From: Persicaria tinctoria
Taxonomy: Eukaryota; Streptophyta; Magnoliopsida; Caryophyllales; Polygonaceae
Direction: 5' to 3'
Length of the DNA: 64,000 nt
Assembly (NCBI GenBank): GCA_037127255.1
Contig: JBANSL010000008.1
Span: 40,251,373-40,315,372 of the forward strand
How positions within the stretch are numbered: position 1 is the first letter of the stretch; each line of letters starts with the position of its first letter. The position numbers were made by a program, and so were the translations under genes. This document shows, in pieces, positions 25,469 through 37,214 of this stretch. The notes beneath the pieces are model-generated. The model saw nothing but the letters and a program-made list of their open reading frames with translations. It was not told the origin of the DNA and ran no database searches.

Positions 25469-25729
25469 GGATGTCAGCACAATTTCTGTCATCAGTATTA
25501 TATAAGAATAATGTTAGTAGATAATACAGTTTATAAATTTGTGAATGACATTTATGTTTCAAAATAAACATTAATTCAATACTATAGAATAAAATTTTAG
25601 ATTTTACCATGTAATAATACAAATTTGTATACTCTTTTCCATCTATGTCAGCGCAATTTTACCAACAATCCGCATGAAATTTCAAATTTATATCATTGTT
25701 GTTCACTCAAAACACAATACAAAGTTGAC

Positions 25730-26870
25730 AAAGTGTTGGTCTTGTGCAAATATAAACTATTGTTAAGAAAAAATAAGATGATGTCGGGCAAGTATTTACC
25801 ACCCATACGATCTTGTGCAATTTTATTCTATTGATGAGCAAAAATAAGACCATGTTGAGCAATAATCTATTAAGCAACTATGAAAGCATAAATAGATAAA
25901 AATAAGATCTTGTTGGAAACAAAGTGTTGTTTTGTGCAATGTATAAACTATCGTTGAGCAAAAATAAGGTGATGTTGAGCAAGTTCTCCCCAATCATAAT
26001 ATGTTGTGCAATTTTATTCTATTGATGAGCAAAAATAAGACCATGTTGAGCAATAACCTATTAAGCAACTATGAAAACATAATTAGATAAAACTAAGATC
26101 TTGTTGCAAACAAAGTGTTGTTGTTGTGCAATATATGTACTATCGTTGAGCAAAAATAAAGTGATGTTGAGCAAGTTTTCCCCATTCATAATATGTTGTG
26201 CAATTTTATTCTATTGATGAGCAAAAATAAGACCATGTTGAGCAATAATCTATTAAGCAACTATGAGAGCATAAATAGATAAAAATAAGATCTTGTTGAA
26301 AACAAAGTGTTGTTGTTGTGCAAAATATAATCTATTGGTGAGCAAAAATCAGGTGATGTTGAGCAAGTATTTACCACCCATGCGATCTTGTGCAATTTTA
26401 TTCTATTGATGAGCAAAAATAAGACCATGTTGAGCAATAATCTATTAAGCAACTATGAAAGCATAAATAGATAAAAATAAAATCTTGTTGCAAACAAAGT
26501 GTTGTTGTTGTGCAAAATATAATCTATCGGTGAGCAAAAATAAGATGATGTTGAGCAAATATTTACCACCCATACGATCTTGTGCAATTTTATTCTATTA
26601 ATGAGCAAAAATAAGACTGTGTTGAGCAATAATCTATTAATCAACTATGAAAGCATAGATAGATAAAAATAAGATCTTGTTGCAAACAAAGTGTTGTACT
26701 TGTGCAATATATGAACTATCATTGACCAAAAATAAAATGATGCTGAGCAAGTTTTCCCCATTCATAATATGTTGTGCAATTTTAATCTATTGATTAGCAA
26801 AAATTTATTAAGCAACTATCAGACCATATATAAAAAGGTAAGAACATGGTTCTAACAAATTCACAAGGGT
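25730..26870. repeat. ~190-bp satellite, about 5.5 units
   Basis: The landmark gatcttgttg(c/g)(a/c)aaac recurs at about 25910, 26097, 26289, 26481 and 26671 (spacing 187-192). Each unit holds TTGTGCAATTTTATTCTAT, TGAGCAAAAATAAGACCATG and ATTAAGCAACTATGA. The two 63-residue minus-strand ORFs here (26261-26644) are one repeat unit each and not genes. Diverged pieces occur at 35630-35690, 38410-38740 and 41130-41197. Confidence 0.88.
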
Positions 26871-27526
26871 CAAGCATTGTGCAAATATAAAATATTGTTG
26901 AGCAAGAATAATACGATGTTGAGCAAGTTTAAGGTATTGAATTATATGTTAAATAATAAGAAATAAATAAAGTATCACAAAATTCGAATTTTTTTCAAAA
27001 TATTCAATAAAAAATAATTATTTACAATAATATTCACACTTTTAAAATATTTACGAAAATATTCATTTTTTGCAGTGTTGACAGAGAAACGCGGGCTCAA
27101 ACCGTGTTTCATTCATACGTTGTAAAATTTCAAATTGAAGAAAAAGTAGGAAAAAAATTCGAATTTCAAATTGAAGAAAAAGTAGGAAAAAAAAATAACA
27201 ATATTTTATGTTTTTAAATGACAAGTAAAAAAAGAAAAGGGGAGAAACGCGTTTCTCTTTCCTCCTGAATTTCCAATCACCGATTGAACTCTCAAGCCTA
27301 AAATGTAAAATTCATGGAAGCTCGCTCCATTCCCCTCTCCAGATCCTCTCCCTTTCCCTTTGATTCCTCAGGATCTATATCTACAAGTGTCCCATAGAGC
27401 GAGGGGAAATTTTGTGTCCCTTTGATTTGCCCCAATTTTGTGTTCCCGCACCGCCGCGGATATTCCCCCGAAATTTTGTTTTTGATTTCGAGGTATCAAA
27501 TCGTCGATTGATGCTCCTGGATAGTC
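26871..27526. other. AT-rich spacer and GC-rich leader-like block
   Basis: Contains an imperfect 36-bp tandem duplication (aatttcaaattgaagaaaa, about 27128-27195) and two GAAACGCG motifs (27087, 27244). The motif at 27087 resembles sequence upstream of the ULP-like gene at 31130. I see no gene. Confidence 0.5.
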
Positions 27527-27655
27527 GAAGGTTGAAGGCGACGAGGGGATCCCGGATGGTCAAAGGCGGCGAGGGGCTCCCGGATGGTCGAAGGTCGAAG
27601 GCGACGAGGGGCTCCCGGATGGTCGAAGGTCGAAGGCAACGGGGGGCTCGCGGAT
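27527..27655 (+). repeat. GC-rich minisatellite, ~36-bp unit
   Basis: About four copies of a unit containing CGAAGGCGACGAGGGGCTCC and CGGATGGT. The last CGGAT is the target duplication of the adjacent solo LTR, and the array resumes after that LTR at 30984. Confidence 0.8.
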
Positions 27656-28009
27656 TGTAAAGACCGGGAAATTTTAGAATATTAAATTATTAAAATACTG
27701 ATTTATAATCATTTCGATTTCTAAGATTTGGGAGGTTTGGAATTTCCGTCCTTGAGCTATTGGTTTTATTCTAAATATTTCAAAACGAGTTCCGACATTA
27801 TTTAGTTGAAAATATAAACTATGTTTTACCCCGCTTCCATATGTGAAATTTTAAAATAATACTTGTAGCTCTTTATTAAACTCGGAATTGGAAATTTGAA
27901 AATGTTTTGAGTTGGGTCGGATAAGATCTAGAGAGCAGATTACGAGATATTTTTTTTTCGGGTATTAGGAGGGACTACTTCCCTATGCTATTTTCTTTAA
28001 TTTTTCTTT

Positions 28010-28088
<79 letters not shown>

Positions 28089-30983
28089 GAGCACTGCAGC
28101 TCTCTCCCTCACAGTGAACACCCAAAATGGTTAGACACACCCCTCCTACCTGTACTGTTTCGTTTGTCTGATTTCAACCTCAAACCCCTCCCTCGTGGTT
28201 CCGATCAGACAGTAGCAGTTAGCACGCCTCCCCTCTGATTTCTTTTGATTTCAAACAACGATCTCCCTCATCTCACCCTTTTGTTTGAATCCGAACAAAC
28301 ACACACACAAATTGTTGCTTTTCCCTCCCCTATAAATTGAACAAATTGGAGAACCCTAGACCTTATCCACAAATAACCCTCTCCTCTTCTTCACCTCTTT
28401 CTTTTAGATCCAAAGACAGCCCTTGTGGCTCTTATTCAGCCTTGTTGCCGCAGCCACCCAGTTCACCATAAATCACCAGCCCCCCCGTCACTACTCCTCA
28501 CCTCCGTTCCGGCCATCAGCTCCGCCAGAAGCACCGCTCGAGTACCTCCTGTGAGCGCCGATATCTCCCACCCTCACCTCTATTTTCCGAGCACCACCGA
28601 GCTCTTCTCCTGTTCGGTCCTTAGAGGCCCACACGGGCGCACCTCACCACACCTCGTCTTCCTCCATTGGAGTTCAAGCAACGACCGGCCATCCTCGGGC
28701 TCCGACGAGTCAGGTCCGAGCCGAGCAGCAGCAGGAGCCACCGACGCGGACACCATTTCCTCGAGCGCAGCTTTCCTTCCCTCCCATCTATGTTTCCGAT
28801 TTCAGGCGGTAAGGTTCTTGTTTCCTACTCCTTTCCCTTTCATTCAACTCCAAATGACATAAAGGCGGACCTTTAATCCTATCCCGCTCTACCTAGGCCA
28901 CCTCCGGCATGAATCCGACTTTGGCGAGACGGATCGAGGTGATATCGATCGATTTCGGGCATGAAGAACCCCCCTTGGTGAGGAACCTCTCCTTCTCCAT
29001 TTTCCTTGTCGAATCTATGTCTTCTTTGTCGGGGAGATTTTCGGAGCTCAGTCACTGCCGGCGAGCTTCCTCCTTCCCCTTCCTTTTCCAATATTTTCAA
29101 ATCCGTGGGGTTGGGGATGATGAACAGTGGCCGGTTGGTTTCTGATTTTATTTTAATTGGTTTGGTTCACTTGTTTTAACTAAAGGAAAAAGGAACCGGT
29201 TCATATGGTTATTTGTAAGAGATTGAGATTGGGTATTGGATCCGATTTTTGGTAAGGGTATTTGGGCCTGTTGGGTTGGATTCCTCACTATATTATCATT
29301 TGGTATTATTTGTGTATTTTGATTATTATATACATGCTATATTATATGATAATAATTACTTATGTGTATTATTTTGTGTCCTAAAAATTCTGATTTTATG
29401 AAAACATATTTCTGAATTTTATTCTATATTATGAAGTTAGATTGGAAAGTAATATTATTTGTGTGATGTTTTTAAATAGGTGAATTTAGGAATTTTGTAA
29501 AAGGATTTATTGGCTTGGATTTATAGTTCGGATTTGTGAAGAGAACTAAATTTTGATATTTTTATTTAGTTAAGTATTGTTTGGTAGATCATTTAAAAGA
29601 AGTTTTCAAGTTTTCGGAAATGTCCTTTAAGGATTTATGTTTGAAAAACCAAAATGTCATAATAGTTGATAAAACAAGACTTTGGGTGGACTTAGAAATT
29701 TTATTCTTCCTCTTGATTTGGACAAGTATGATTTGAGAAATTGTTTTGAATATGAATTGACTTAATTTGGGATTTAAGAGTTTGGAAAATACGGTCGGTA
29801 CAATTTTATCAACGGGGTTGATTAGAAGTAAATGATTTTGGTTGATGTTGATCATATTAGAAAGGGTTTGGAAAATTGTTTTACTATCGGTTGGTTTTGG
29901 GTATGATGAGGAAAAATTAGGGGCGTCTTGTGTGATTTAGATAGACTTATGCATATCTGTATATTTGTTAGGTGATTGTTGCTTGTTGGACTCCGCTTGC
30001 GTTATCTTTTGTTGTTCGGCACTTCAGGTAAGTTCCCTAGGGGGCTTACTCAGGTTGGACATTCATGCTTGTTGTCACATTTTATGTTAGGTGTTGCATA
30101 TGCATAAAAGCATGCCATATAGTATCATGTTTAGGTTGCACTAATTGAATGAGCATCTGCTTACTTTATGCGTTTGAAACAGAACGGCCGTTATCTGTGA
30201 TAGTCCTAGAGTCTTTGCTAGAGTCATAGGGTAGCCCAGCCTCATCGGGTATCCTGAGTCAATCGAGTAATGAACTTCCTTATATTATGAGATGCATGCG
30301 GGCTTTATTGTGGAGCGGGTTAGGCATGCGTGCCGCCCAATTATGATGGAATGCATTCACGAGCTGGCCGGTCTCCGCCCTATCGGAAGGGGGTGGAGGT
30401 AGGAGAGGGATATGCCACTTGGCATTGTCTTGGGCCCTTTACAATACTTTTACACATTATTGTAACTAGGAGCATTCTAGTGTGTTTGACTTTCGTACTG
30501 CATTAGAGCATCTTTATTAGGTATAGCACATACTATATGGCCTCAGCGAGGACTGCCGGTCCGGCATGAGTGGCTCGATCTGACTCCTTTCCCCGTTCTT
30601 TTTTAAGGTATTTTCTACAGATCTTGTTTGCTCCTTGCTTCTGTGACGGGAAACCCTTTGGCGAATCGAAGAACCTAGCTAATATTCTAACTTGGTAAAA
30701 TGGTAATCACTCGCTTATGATTTAGTTTTGACCCGCCTCTGTCGTGGCATTTGTATCCTAGTTTTGCTTCCGCTTTACTTTCGGTTGAATTGGATTTTGC
30801 GACATAGTCTTAGGACAGGTAAAGGGTACCCAACGACCCTTCGAGGTTTTAGGGTTTGAAATCCCTCTTTCTACTAATCTTAAATGAGTTTGAAACCTCG
30901 ACCCGTACCTGGATTGCAAGATCCGAACAAGGGGTTTTATCCCTTGAAACGTAACCCGGAAATCATAATTCTGGGCCGTTACA
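27656..30983 (+). mobile_element. solo LTR, 3.3 kb, long-LTR family (copy D)
   Basis: It starts TGTAAAGACCGGGAAATT and ends CTGGGCCGTTACA, with perfect CGGAT duplications at 27651-27655 and 30984-30988. The orientation is opposite to copies A and the LARD LTRs. The block at 30180-30410 (aacggccgttatctgtga, gcgggttaggcatgcgtgcc) aligns with the other copies in reverse. It splits the GC-rich minisatellite in front of the ULP-like gene, which may affect that gene's promoter. Confidence 0.92.
28015..28084. repeat. (CT)n microsatellite, about 70 bp
   Basis: Uninterrupted CT dinucleotides inside solo LTR D. Other LTR copies lack it, so it expanded after divergence. Confidence 0.95.
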
Positions 30984-31353
30984 CGGATGATCGAAGGCGA
31001 CGAAGGGGGGGGGGGGGGCGGAGACGGGGAGAGCTAAGGTTGGTGGAGCTTGGAGGAGGAGACTGTGAAGCGCTTGAAGGAAGAGACGAAGGGACAAACC
31101 GAGCCGGCCTGGGATATTCAGAAGGAAGGAGAAACGGGGGTTCAACCCGCGTGTCACCCCTTTTCTTTTTTTATTTATCATTTAAAAAAATAAAAGAATG
31201 TAAATGCCTAAAACGCTTTTCACGTTCGAGAAATTCGCCATCACCTTCGTTTAGTTTCATTCTCCAGCTAAATCTACTCTCTCCATTTCTCTACGAGATT
31301 TCTTGAGGCTTGATTATAGGCTTGTAAGGAGGAGATCTATCATATACATCAAC
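30984..31353 (+). other. 5' flank and leader of the ULP-like gene
   Basis: The minisatellite resumes (cggatgatcgaaggcgacga), followed by a run of about 14 G (31005-31019), GC-rich sequence and then AT-rich leader up to the ATG at 31354. I cannot place a clear TATA box. Confidence 0.45.
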
Positions 31354-34300
31354 ATGTCTTTAGATCCGAAAGGTTTGATTTCGTGTTTTCTGTGTATTAA
31401 AGTTTAAATTAGAACGAGTACTGTTTAGGGCTTAGGTTTTCACGAAAATTAGGAAATCGCACTTATTCAAGCGAAATTACTGTTTATAATCAATCAGTTA
31501 TTCAGCCTTACAAGAGCTACCATTGCTATTTCAATTACTTTCTCATAATAAATTGAAGTTAATGTGATTAATTTGGAGGCTCAATTTGGGAATTTGAGAA
31601 TTTGGGAATTTGGGAATTTGTTCAGCATAAACTACAGTCACTTACAATGTCATTTCTTCAATTATATTTGTAGAAATTGATTGTAAGTGTTCATTCTATA
31701 GGTAAACGTCCGCAGAGTGTAAGTGATTCACCTCTTCTAAACAGTCCAAATAGAAATTCGAAGAGATCAAAACGATCTGGAGTTAAACCTCCAGTAGTTG
31801 ATTTATCTAGAGATTCACCTCCCTTCAAGGATGAATTGTCTGTTGATACTGAGCCTGGTAAATCCTTCGAAGTAGGGGAGGGTTGTAGATCACTTGAATC
31901 CAAAGATTCGCAACCGCTTGTAAGAAAAAACAGTAAAAGAGAAGTTCACCCTGGGATTGATCTTCCTGTTAGCACTGTTTCTGTGGAGACCATTGAAATT
32001 GCAAGGTTGGAAAACAATTCACCTAATGAGACGGTTGTTCAACATGTAAACCCAACTGTGCATATCATAACATCTGATGAGCAAACAGATACCACCGACA
32101 TACAACCTATCGCAGAAAACAGGCAGCTGATTGTGAGGAACGAGAGAAACACTAGACAAAAAAATCTCCCGTCATTGAAATCACGGCCAAGCCCGCGCTT
32201 GCTGGTGTTGTCCTTGAAAAAAATGAATGCCAAGCAAAAGAAATTGATTGAAGATATTGGCTTCGGATTTTTGTTCAACTTGGATATTGTTACCCTACCA
32301 CTGCTTCTTTCATATTGGTTAGTGGATCAGTTTGACCCTAACAAGTGTTGCTTGGTGTTGGCTAATGGAGGCGAACTTGAAATTGCAGAAATAGACGTGC
32401 ATATCACAATGGGATTCCCAATGGGGAAAGTTTTAGTTGGAAGAAAATCAACTAAAGAGAATTTCAGTCTTGTGCAAGAGTGGAAAACCACATTTGATGT
32501 CCAGGACAATATAACAACATCTATGGTTATGGAAAAATTGATAGCTGACACTGACTGTGGTGATCAATTCCTTCTGAACTTTATTGTTATATTGGACTCT
32601 ATCTTGGTTGACACACTAGGAAACGAACATGCCAAACATAGTTTAATAAGAGTAGTTCCTAAATTGGGTGACCTGAAAGACCTAAATTGGTGTGCTCTTG
32701 TGTTGAAAAGTTTGGTCGATGCAAAGAGAAGCTGGGAAAAGAACAAGAATGGCCATTTCAGAGGGCCTCTATTATTCTTGGTTGTAAGTATTTTTTTCAA
32801 ACCTTTGCTCTGATGTTAACTTAATTTCTTTACCATGTCGGTAGTACAAATGTCACCCCCCTACTTTTGTCTACATGTCTACAGTATTCTTTATGTCAGC
32901 ATTCCCTGCTCCATCGTAATACTGATATATGTTTATCCCCTTGGTGTGCCAGTTGTTTTACATGGATAGGGTGAAATTATTCACAAGCACATCACTAAGA
33001 AGAATGACTCGTTCTTTCCCGGTTTTCGTTGGCATAAATTACAAAATCTTGCGCAAACGAGAAACTGATGATATAAGTATTGGAGGCTTTGGATGTGGCT
33101 TAGTCCAGGCTCGCCAAGTTGTTCCTCAACATCAAGACGTACCATCTACAACTTGTCCACACACTACTGCACAAAACGATGAAGGCACCAGTCACCCTCC
33201 TGCTCCAGAAAAACAGCCACCCCCAATTGAGGTTTATATGAATTATTTAAACCAATTCAAGGTAATATTAGTACAGTATAGCAATGTTCTGATATTTACT
33301 GATGACTTTTTATTCTTATTTTTTATGTGATGTTATCTTCTAGAGTTGGATAAAGTTGTTTGCTCAAAAGACTTCTGCACTTGCATCTGCTATTTCCGAT
33401 TTTGCTGAGTGGTCTATGAAAGTCCCGATTGAACTACAACATGATGACAAGGTGAAAAGACTTCTAAATGGAGCAAACCAGCTTTTAAGGATGGGAAATG
33501 TCAATTCTGAGCCTCCTACGGATGCTGCTGACACGTCAAATATGAATGACCCTGCAATCCCATATTTTACCGAACCGCAAGAAAAATTCTGGTCAGACCC
33601 TGCTTTCTTAGATTGCATTACTCGGATCAAAATGGCATATCAGAAAAAGCAAAAAATGAAATCAAATATCAAAGTGGACGGGGAATTTTCCTTTGATATA
33701 TTTCTAGATGATCCTGTTTTTAAGAAAGATGGAGGGACATCATTGAACACATCAGTTGAAATGAAGAATGTTAATGAAGCAACCCAGGCTCTCCCAGACA
33801 GCCATGGCCAGTCTCCAATAAAACAGGGTGTTGAAGCTACTCCTAATCCCCTACCCACTCAATTTAAAGTTGATACTCCACCAGTGAACCCTTTAGGAGG
33901 TACAATAAAATGCATTCCCCCTGCTGCCTTGCCACCAAGGAGGTCGCCACGGGTCAACATAGTTGATGGAAATGCTGCAGAACAACTTAATAACATGAAG
34001 AGAGAAGAAGCTACAAGGAGAGCACATAAACCATCCGCATCTTTGAGAAGCCCATATTACTCGCGTGTTGTTGACATTACTGATCCTATCTCTGAAATTG
34101 AGCGCACTGTTTCAGGCTATTTAGCAATGAAAACACCTCACAACATGTAAGTTCATTTTAAACTTAATTTTCTTAATGTATGTTCAGTTACAAGTAAAAG
34201 ATTATTTTCATATAATCCATCTTCAAAATGATTGACATTACAGGGAAATTTTGTTTAAGCACAAGTCTGTTGAAGTTGTTAGAACAGAAATGGGTACGCT

Positions 34301-35312
34301 TGAGGATGAAACCCACTTGTCTAGTGTCATTATTGATGCATGGACAGCTATCCTCAACCACAAGGAACAGTATAAAAGTGCTCAATCACCAGCATGACTA
34401 TTTGTCAATATCAACAAAACTGTAATATTTTTACAATTTTATCTTTCAATTATACTCCATTGTTAGCCATTATTACAATTGGTCTATTTTTTTTACTAAT
34501 TTCTATTCTTGATCCAGTTTAATGTAGAGAGTGTATCATTGGGAGCTTGTGATGAACAGTTTCAGAGGTTTAACCTCCACATTGATACTGTATTGTCATT
34601 GTCACCACACCTTTCTTTGAAAGATATAGACATGGTACTCCCTTGCAATTAAATGAATAAAGTTCACAATATCAATCACTAATGTTTATTTGTTTTTTAT
34701 TATATTGATTAGATTGTATTTGGGGTTGAACGAACAGCAGACTATGTCATGGTTGTCTTCAACTTTAAAAACAAAGTGGTACAAATTGTTGATGTCACAC
34801 CATCTTGCACTGATCTAACTAGCCCCTTCCCCTCACCCTTTGAATGTTTGGTAAATTTTACTACTGATATCTAATATTTCTTTCCTTGTCTTAATTTCAT
34901 TTAAATATCAACTCAGTTTATAATTAAAATTACATGATTTATAATTCAATCCATGCAGGGAGATATGTTGATTGTTTATCTAACAGATAAGGGACTTCGA
35001 GCAAAGGCAGAAATAGTGTTAGTTGCACCATCATCAAAAGTCCCCATCACATGGGCTGGAGAGGAGAAAGTTCAACATTCTGGGGTATGCCTCATGCGTC
35101 ACATGGAGACCTTCTTTGGGACAGAGAGAGGGTACAAGTGTGGATTGGAAAAGGGCAATTTCAAGAATATTTCAAAGCTAGGGGTCAAGTATCGAACAGA
35201 TATAGTATGCTCAGAGTTGAATGAAGTGAACGCAGATGTTGTGAAGGCAGCAAAATCCCATGCAAGAATGACTTCAAAAGGAATTCAGGGCCAGAAACTA
35301 AATTTTGGTTGA
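31354..35312 (+). pseudogene. ULP1-like (peptidase C48-like) MULE cargo gene, eight exons, one in-frame stop
   Basis: My exon model is 31354-31372, 31702-32783, 32953-33261, 33344-34146, 34244-34421, 34518-34634, 34713-34850 and 34959-35312. All junctions are GT-AG and keep frame; the total is 3000 nt. The start MSLDPKGKRPQSVSDS is followed by a basic NLS-like RNSKRSKRSG. Around residues 185-370 lies a DUF1985-like block (LLLSYWLVDQFDPNKC, VHITMGFPMG). A low-complexity middle precedes a C-terminal ULP1-like fold: SSVIIDAWTAILN, VVFNFKNKVVQIVD, GVCLMRHMETFFG. ULP1 enzymes process SUMO or related modifiers with a His-Asp-Cys triad. Here the Asp is plausible, but the usual HxY/W site reads ADYVMVV and the DCG motif reads HSG, so His and Cys appear lost. 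TGA at 34395-34397 (probably from CGA) interrupts exon 5. This class is known as Kaonashi/CUMULE cargo. Confidence 0.82.
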
Positions 35313-35974
35313 ACAACCACAACGCAATTTCATGTTTTATTTGCAAACTTTGGAATGTATTTTGGTGTAGACAGTTATGTACTATGCTTCTGAACAGTTT
35401 TCTCGTACCCATTAAGACAGTTGTTGTCCCTGTGGTCAGTTTTCTCGAACCCATTAAGACAGTTGTTGCCCCTGTGGTTTTTTGATGGATTTTATTTGTC
35501 AAGATGCATACAACTATAACTGCTTCTAAACAGTTGTGTTTGTTCTTTTATGTGTCAGCACAATTCTCTGCCCCGGTAATCAAGTGGACTATGTTATTCA
35601 AACAGTTGATTTAGTGATATCCATTAGTTTGTTGTGCAATTATAAACTATTGTTTAGCAAAATTAAGATGATGTTGAGTAAATTACCAGTAACATAAAAA
35701 CTTAGTTCAACAGTGTCAGTACTACTTTTACCAAAACAATCCACAAACTAATCAAATGTGTCCGCAGTATCACAAGAGATAGACGTAAAACTTCAGTAAC
35801 ACTTTATAATATGAAATATGAGGAAGGCAATTACAAAATAATTATATGATTATTATGATATTAATATCTTGCATCATATCATTAAGATGGAACACATAGA
35901 AACTAAAATAACAAAAAAAAATACATTCAACATATAAATAAATATCAATGTCATCACTTATTAATATAGTAGAA
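35313..35974. other. spacer between the ULP-like gene and the coiled-coil gene
   Basis: Holds a 42-bp tandem duplication (35395-35478, cagttttctcg(t/a)acccatt), then a piece of the TTGTGCAATTATAAACTATTG / TTGAGTAAATT satellite words (35632-35690), and AT-rich DNA. The two genes converge here. Confidence 0.6.
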
Positions 35975-36441
35975 CTACAGTCCTAAGAAGTCATCAATCT
36001 TCTTCCTCCTTTCCATTTCTGCATCTAAAACCTCTTTAACACACCCCATGAGAATGTCATTTGCCTCTTCAAACAACTGTCTTTGATTGCCCAGTTCTCT
36101 TTCCATCTACATAAAAGATAAAATACAAGACTCAATCACAGTATGGAAAACAAATTTATGGATAAAACTTCAAATATCACCTTTGATAATGCTTCACCGT
36201 CTTTATCTTTGGATGCAATCCGAATGTGATGTTCAGTTGCTATTATTGATCTTTGTAATTCCTCATATAATGTGTAATGAACCACAACGGCTTCCAACAA
36301 CTCGGCCCAGCGAGCCTTTTTGTTAGTCTCGCATGCTTCATCAACTAGATTCATGTGATACCCACGGTAAACAACACCATCAAGCACGTCCATCAATTGA
36401 TGGAAACTCGTGCAAAACCCGACAGTGTTTCCATAGTTCAT
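35975..36441 (-). CDS. small coiled-coil protein, two exons, unknown function
   Basis: Exon 1 (36441-36181) starts MNYGNTVGFCTSFHQL and ends SKDKDGEALSK. The 74-bp intron has a GTGATA donor and a TTTTATGTAG acceptor. Exon 2 (36106-35975) reads MERELGNQRQLFEEAND..., ends KKIDDFLGL and stops at TAG. Both exons are exact multiples of three, giving 130 residues. The protein is helical and charged, and exon 2 (after residue 87) looks like coiled coil; I see no signal peptide or membrane segment. I do not recognise the family. It converges on the ULP-like gene and lies between that gene and the RING paralogues, so it may be additional cargo of the same element. It has no disabling mutation that I can see, unlike every neighbour. 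Confidence 0.6.
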
Positions 36442-37214
36442 CTTTTTAGAGAGGGATGTGTTAGCAGTGTGGTTAAAGGGTCTGGTATACTGATTTGTGT
36501 TAAAACCAGTTTTCAGACGCCAATGGACAACAAAGAATGATATATGGATATATATATATAGGCAATAATTAGACAGTTTTCATCTTGTAACAGTTATTTG
36601 TGACACTTCATTACAGATTAACTATAAAAAAACTGTCAAAACTGTAAAACTATAAACTGAAAACGGATTACAGTTATTGGAGTTACAGTTATCGTTGGTG
36701 GGCATTAACTAACTCGTATCGCACTACTTTCGGCCTTATCCACCTAGTGTCATCACAAAAACTTCAAAAACAGAAAACATCCAAAATTATAAGAATAGTG
36801 TCACCAATAGATCCAACTACTCTAAACAACAATGTAAACAATGTAACAAAACACTTTGAACACTTGCCAATTCGTGCAACAGCATACACTTGAAAATCAC
36901 AAAAAAATACAAGCCTAGGGTCTCAAATAATTGTACCTAATATGAGAGTCAGCGCTACTTTGGGACATACCCAACTAGTGTCACACACATAAGCTTCAAT
37001 ATCAAAAAATGTCAAGTCATAGACTTCAATAGCAGAAACCACCAATATGATCACCTAGTGTCACACCAAATGTCCTACTTAAATATCAAAGATAACTATA
37101 ATTTGAATAGAAATCAGAAAGAAATGTCATCAAGGACAAATTTCATTCATAAAATATATTTTAGGTTACATCAGTACCATACAAAATTACATACTGGACT
37201 TATATCATATACAG
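36442..37214. other. AT-rich spacer
   Basis: Contains a short TA-rich run (36540-36562) and phrases such as AGTGTCACACAAA that recur in degenerate form at 38900-39700. No gene seen on either strand. Confidence 0.55.

Noticed and set aside
26261..26644. Two consecutive 63-residue minus-strand ORFs with nearly the same sequence
   Set aside because: They are single units of the ~190-bp satellite; the repeat length happens to be open in that frame.
25730..26870. CRISPR-like array because of regular spacing
   Set aside because: The whole ~190-bp unit is repeated with no unique spacers, and the context is a plant nuclear genome.
28425..29145. ORFs of 69-145 codons that look like an N-terminal leader region
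   Set aside because: They are inside solo LTR D, correspond in position to the GC-rich parts of other LTRs, and are not preserved between copies.
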